DNA from: Conidiobolus incongruus B7586
Taxonomy: Eukaryota; Entomophthoromycota; Entomophthoromycetes; Entomophthorales; Conidiobolaceae
Direction: 5' to 3'
NCBI GenBank assembly: GCA_000697335.1
Contig: JNEM01015923.1
Location: 1-14,218 of the forward strand
Length of the DNA: 14,218 nt
The notes under the pieces are model-generated. The model saw nothing but the letters and a program-made list of their open reading frames with translations, did not search any database and was not told the origin of the DNA. Position numbers and translations under genes: made by a program. Shown one piece after another: positions 9,517-14,218 of this stretch (position 1 is the first letter of the stretch; each line of letters opens with the position of its first letter).

Positions 9517-10403
9517 GATCTTCACTATCATTTATTGTTTTTTTCTATTCTTTCATATATTTTATAATATAATTCAATACATTTCTAACACTCTCTCATA
9601 TATTTTATTCATTATATTCTATTTATTTTCTTTTCCAATATATAAATATTTTTATATAATATTAATTTTATATTTATCTCTATTTGTTGGTTAAATATTT
9701 TAAAATCATATAAAATAATCATCAAAAAAATCTATTAATTTAATATTTTTTTATTTTAATTCATTGATAATTAATTATATATTTACATAATTTTAAAATA
9801 TTTGTATTGATTTGAATATTCAAAATTTATTCTAAACAGTAATATTATTTTAAATTATTGTAAATAAAATTCTTTACCAATATATTAAAAAATACAAAAA
9901 TTTAATTCATAGCTCTGTAAAAAATTTAATTGTTGTCAAACTAATATTAATAAATTTTGTAATTGATAAATTATATATGGATATTCAAATATAATAATTA
10001 TTAGAAAAAAATTTTTATTTAATTATTAAAATCTTTTTTAAAATATTTTTTAAAAAATTCAATATAATTTTTTCAAAATTATTTTGAATAATATTTATAT
10101 TATAATTTATAAATATTAGATTGATGGATTTAACTTTAAATAGCAAAATTATAAATATACCATAATAGATTATTAAAACTACCAAAGTATAGACTAATTA
10201 TAATTTAATATTTTAAAATATCAATAGTGACTAAATTGAAAAGATAAATTAGAGAGGATATAGTTATTAGTATAGAAATTAAAAGATGGCAAATTTTTTA
10301 ATTTCTGATCTTTCAAACATATTATATATTTTGAAAGATTATATATATATATAATATATAGAAAAATAAATATTTTCAAACTATATATATATATATATAT
10401 ATA
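9517..10403. other. AT-rich spacer with dinucleotide tracts
   Basis: No gene is seen. An (AT)n tract occurs near 10340-10352 and a longer (TA)n tract at about 10382-10403, which gave the TA target for the MITE. A minus-strand open frame across these tracts is low-complexity and not a gene. Confidence 0.55.
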
Positions 10404-11973
10404 CACTAACCCACAAAAATGAGTCATAAAATCAAAAAAACTTATATTTTTACTAATAACTTGATTAATATTTAATAAAATAAACCTAAATTAAATAATT
10501 AAAATCTATTATATTTATTAGTTATATATATCATTAAATGATGATATTTAGCTATTATTTGGTTAAAATATAAACTTTTAAATTTTACCTAAGGTGAGTT
10601 ATAAATTTGTAGGTTTTTGGTGATAAAAAAAAATTAAAACTTAGTGTATTTACCTTTAACTTTTCTAACTTCTTTAAGTTTATATGGTATAGAATCAACT
10701 AACTTCTTATACTAAAAAAGGTTAATCTTATTTTATACTTCTTGAATATATTTTTAAAATTGCTTTAAATTTTTTATTAGGGGGAAAACTTTAATAACTT
10801 TTTTTAACTAATCTTAAAAATATTTAATTAGATTAAAGTTAAAAGATTAAAAAAGTTACTTTATAACTATTATCTTGTTATTTTTAAGATATTTGGTAGT
10901 AGAAGTTATAATATAGCAAAAGGTATTATCTTGCTAGAAAATAACATTAGATTTATTTAACTTATATTATTCAATAGTTTTTTCAATTTATTATTTAAAA
11001 TATTTTAGTATATCTCAACATTAATTCCCCTATTAACTTTATAAAGATACTTTACACTTAAAGACAACATATATCCTTAAACAATAATTAACCTACTATT
11101 ATACTTTTAGGTAGAATTAACATAATGGTTATAAAGTAGTTTTGCATTTTTTCTAAAGTATTTAGCTTTTCTATTAAATCTACTAAAGTATATTTTTGTT
11201 TTATTAAACTAAATAACCTTACTCTAATTAATTTTAATTTAATATTAGTAGCAATATTTAAACTCTTGTTTAGTTTTACAGTAGGATTTTTTTAATTAGG
11301 GGTGTTTTTTCTTGAAGTGTAAGTGGTATCTATACTAATATAAAACATATATAATAATATTAATGCTAATAAATATTCCTATATAGTTTTATAATTCCTA
11401 TTATTTTTCTATAACAATACTATATTTGCTTATATTAACTAACTTATAGATATACTTTTCATCATATTTATTTATAATCCTAACACACTTAAGTTTAAGT
11501 TTAAATTTTTTTTATTGTTATTCTTAACAACTTTAACTATAGTAAACTAACTAACACTAGTAATTCTAGCAATATTACAAGTTGATTTACTTTTTTTATA
11601 AAGTTAATTAATATACAAATAGATTTTTTTAGAGAGGGATTTAAATATAATGATACTAATAAAAAAATTTAGTATATCTATAAAATATTATATAAAATAA
11701 TAACAAAGTGAGAAAAAAGATATGGTTATATATTGTTAAATATATCCTTTTATCTCAAAAACTTGTAAATTTATAACTCACCTTAGTTAAATATTAAGGG
11801 TTAATATTTTTATTAATAGTTTACTAATTATATCTAAATATATTTATTTATTATTAAATAATATACCTTAATTATATATTATAGTTCCAAGTAATCTAAT
11901 ATATACAATTGTTTTAGTTATTAATTAATATATATATATTTTTGATTTCATAACTTACTTTTGTAGGTTAGTG
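10404..11973. mobile_element. 376-bp MITE of Tc1/mariner type, split by a nested Tc1 element
   Basis: The outer ends are inverted repeats. CACTAACCCACAAAAATGAG onward at 10404-10438 matches the reverse complement of 11939-11973 at 30 of 35 positions, and all five differences are transitions. Both ends abut TA (10402-10403 and 11974-11975), the expected target duplication. Without the inner element and its TA duplicate the length is 376 bp, too short for a transposase, so this is a non-autonomous MITE. The two arms are each 188 bp. The internal arm sequences are not otherwise similar. Confidence 0.75.
10592..11783 (-). mobile_element. Nested Tc1 (DD34E) DNA transposon, inactive
   Basis: The termini are inverted repeats. 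AGGTGAGTTATAAATTT (10592-10608) is exactly repeated in inverse at 11767-11783, and similarity continues to about 29 bp. TA flanks both ends (10590-10591 and 11784-11785). The length of 1192 bp suits a Tc1 element. Transposase remains run on the minus strand. QDNTFCYIITSTTKYLKNNK (Asp codon 10930-10928) matches the Tc1 QQDNAPCHT-type block. Exactly 34 codons later comes a SPDLNPIE-like block in which the catalytic Glu codon is AAA (Lys, 10825-10823). Several Trp and Gln codons are stops. A downstream LKKVIKV segment also fits the family. The copy cannot make transposase. Confidence 0.85.
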
Positions 11974-11999
11974 TATATATATTTAATTTTAATATTTTT

Positions 12000-13140
12000 T
12001 TTTATTAAAATATTTTGATTTTAAAATTTATATTTAAATTTAATTATACTTAAACTAAATTATGATTATTAAAAGATTTTTATTTTTATATTTTTAAAAC
12101 TTAACTATAAACCTTGTAAAATCATTTAAAACTTGTAAATAGCTTATAAAAATAATATTTTATCTAAAACTACCATATATTACTAAATTTGTGATTTTAA
12201 AGCTAGAAGGGATATTATTTAAAATTTATTAAAATTTAATAGACTCCTTTCTATTATTACTTTTTTACATACTAATAAAGTAAAAAAGTATATTAATAAA
12301 TACCCTTTTATTTCTATTAGAGAATTATTAAAACAACTTAATATTAATTATATAAGCATATTATACTTACTTAAATTGAAACTTAAATTAATTAATAAAA
12401 ATTTAAAATAATTATTTTATAATTTAACAAAAACCTAAAAAAAACTAGAATAATTATAACTAAATTAAACTTATTAAGGTATAACTAAAAACAAAGCTTT
12501 TTACAATAAATACTTATAATTAATAAATCTTAAATTCCATTATATAATCTTTTACTTAAAAATAAAATAAGATGTTAAGTTAAATTAATCCTTTATATAA
12601 ATTTTAATAAATAAGTATTTTAAATATAAGTGAATGTTAATTGTTATAATAGATTATAATGATATATAGTTTTCTTATTTAATATCTCAAGGAAAATAAA
12701 TTAATAGTAAATTATATATTACCTATTTAAATAAAATAATTTTTAGATGGTATTTTCAATATAAATTGAGGATACCTATTATTTTACATAATAATTATAA
12801 AATATATAAAATTAAAGCTATAAAAGGTTTTTTTATATAGAAAAAATAAAGGGAGTTATTATATCTAGTATATTCACTTGATTATAACTTATATGATTAT
12901 AATTATTTTAAATAATTAAAAAAATAGCTTGCAAGAAAAAAAATTCCTATAAACAAATTAAATTAATTATAAAATATTAAATTTCAGTTTTTAATAAAAA
13001 GAACCATTTTTTAGATATTAGAAGCTTACAAAAGATATAGAAAAGAGTTATTAAAAGTAAAATGGTTATTATTTTTTTGATTAGTTAATTTTTATAAATT
13101 ATTTATTAACTTATTTATTTAATTTTAATTTTAAAATTAT
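12000..13140 (+). mobile_element. Decayed mariner-type DNA transposon, copy B
   Basis: This is the second copy of the element at 40-1175, in the same orientation and similarly decayed. The two align from about TAATTATACTTAAACTAAAT (12041) through the transposase remains to about 13110. The catalytic region stays in one frame here. The second Asp codon is AAT (12790-12792; GAT in copy A) and the third, GAT, is at 12895-12897, 35 codons further. This is the D-34-D spacing of mariner, within YSLDYNLYDYNYF. An N-terminal helix region lies near 12290-12400. Stops are numerous. Exact ends are uncertain, and the left end may begin just right of the MITE at 11974. Confidence 0.72.
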
Positions 13141-14218
13141 ACCATTATTTAATTTTTATACTCATAATAATATGTATATAATAAAAAAGATCTATATAAA
13201 TTTCAAAATATTTCCAAATATTCTAATATTTTTTAATTGATTTTAATAGCTCAATAATAGTGATCTTTTTCTAATTTATTCAGGTTTACAAATTTAATAG
13301 CTTTAATAATATTCAAAATGTGAAGGAATTTAAAGATTCTTAATATCATTATTTAAAAGAATTAAAAACCTATAAATAATATAATAAGAATTATACTGAA
13401 TTAATTCTTTGGAAAGATTAAAATAAGATGTTCAATAACTATTATAGTATTTACACAATGAATAATATTCCAATATTTCTAAAAAAATGATTTTGAAATA
13501 TTAAGCCTAGTTATAAAAAGATAATTATTAAATATTTATAAAAAATTTATAAATACTAGGTTAAATTAAAAATATAATAAAATATATACCAAGCAAAACC
13601 TTGATTTAAAAATTATTGATTGAAAATTTATATCAAAAGGTCAAGAAAATCTAATAATAAGTTTTCTAACAATAATTAGTTAATATAACAAAATCACATA
13701 ATTTTAGTATTTATAGTATTTGAGGTGAATATTTTATAATTTAATATGAGTTTTAAAATTAATAAAATAAATAATAATATTATCTATATATTAATATAAC
13801 TTGATTAAATAACTAGTTTAATCAAATATAAATTAAAATAATATTAATTTATTTAGTCTTTAATTAGTTATTTAATAAAATAAAAAAATCTGGATAAGTC
13901 TTTAATATCAATATTAATTTTATAAAATATATAAATAATTTTGGATTTATAGAATTTGCTATATTATTCATATCCATTAATTTTGAATAAAAATTTTTAT
14001 AATAATTTTATTCAGAATTAGGGTTGATAAGAAAATTAATATTTCTTTAATATCTATTATTATAATAAGTTTTTGAAAAAAGGTTTATTTTTTAGGATTA
14101 CTTTTGTTAATTAATTTATAATAAAGTTATTAAATATAAATAAGAATTTTTAATTAATTTTTATAATATAATAATATAAACAAAATTAATTGACTTTTTG
14201 ATTAAAATTTATAAATTT
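13141..14218. other. AT-rich sequence to the window end, no gene seen
   Basis: No supported exon, RNA gene or repeat was found. Open frames are short; the longest I looked at, about 20 codons near 13290-13345, has no splice context or recognisable peptide. Confidence 0.55.

Noticed and set aside
10221-10427. Minus-strand 68-codon frame with Ile-Tyr repeats
   Set aside because: It translates (TA)n microsatellites and crosses the left end of the MITE; there are no coding features.
13285-13345. About 20-codon frame after a TTCAG
   Set aside because: It is too short, with no partner exon, no compositional rise and no recognisable peptide.
13505-13560. Short inverted repeat CCTAGT/ACTAGG
   Set aside because: The perfect arms are only 6 bp, and the inner pairing depends on A/T runs, so it is likely chance.

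Overview
The window looks like nuclear DNA of a very AT-rich eukaryote, most likely an early-diverging fungus. Three things suggest this. Non-coding DNA is far more AT-rich than the exons. One gene has short GT-AG introns of 50-64 nt. The large intronless gene has the motif set I associate with the fungal branch of PhoD-like phosphatases. The species cannot be named from the sequence alone.

Layout, left to right. About 40-1175 is a decayed mariner-type DNA transposon (copy A). 1176-2390 is AT-rich and apparently empty apart from one perfect 16-bp hairpin. 2394-2458 is a candidate C/D-box snoRNA. 2749-3763 is a complete six-exon gene for the RNA exosome ring subunit Rrp41/Ski6 (247 residues), whose first coding exon is only the ATG. 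3972-4346 holds the likely 3' part of a second, unrecognised small gene with a weak OB-fold look. 4347-6186 is AT-rich with one GC-elevated island near 4870-4960. 6187-8073 on the minus strand encodes a 628-residue PhoD-like metallophosphatase, preceded by a cluster of CCAAT boxes. 9426-9498 is a tRNA-Thr(AGT).

The right end is a transposon cluster. A 376-bp MITE (10404-11973) is split by a 1192-bp Tc1 element (10592-11783), and both have clear terminal inverted repeats and TA target duplications. Next to it, about 12000-13140, lies a second copy (B) of the mariner relic seen at the left end. The transposase remains are recognisable by their catalytic spacing, but many codons appear changed by C-to-T and G-to-A substitutions.

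The host genes look unrelated in function: RNA decay and processing (Rrp41), a phosphoesterase, a tRNA and possibly an rRNA-modification guide. No operon-like logic is expected or seen. I found no convincing new multi-gene system. The best leads are the unrecognised small gene, the snoRNA candidate, the ATG-only exon and the nested transposons.
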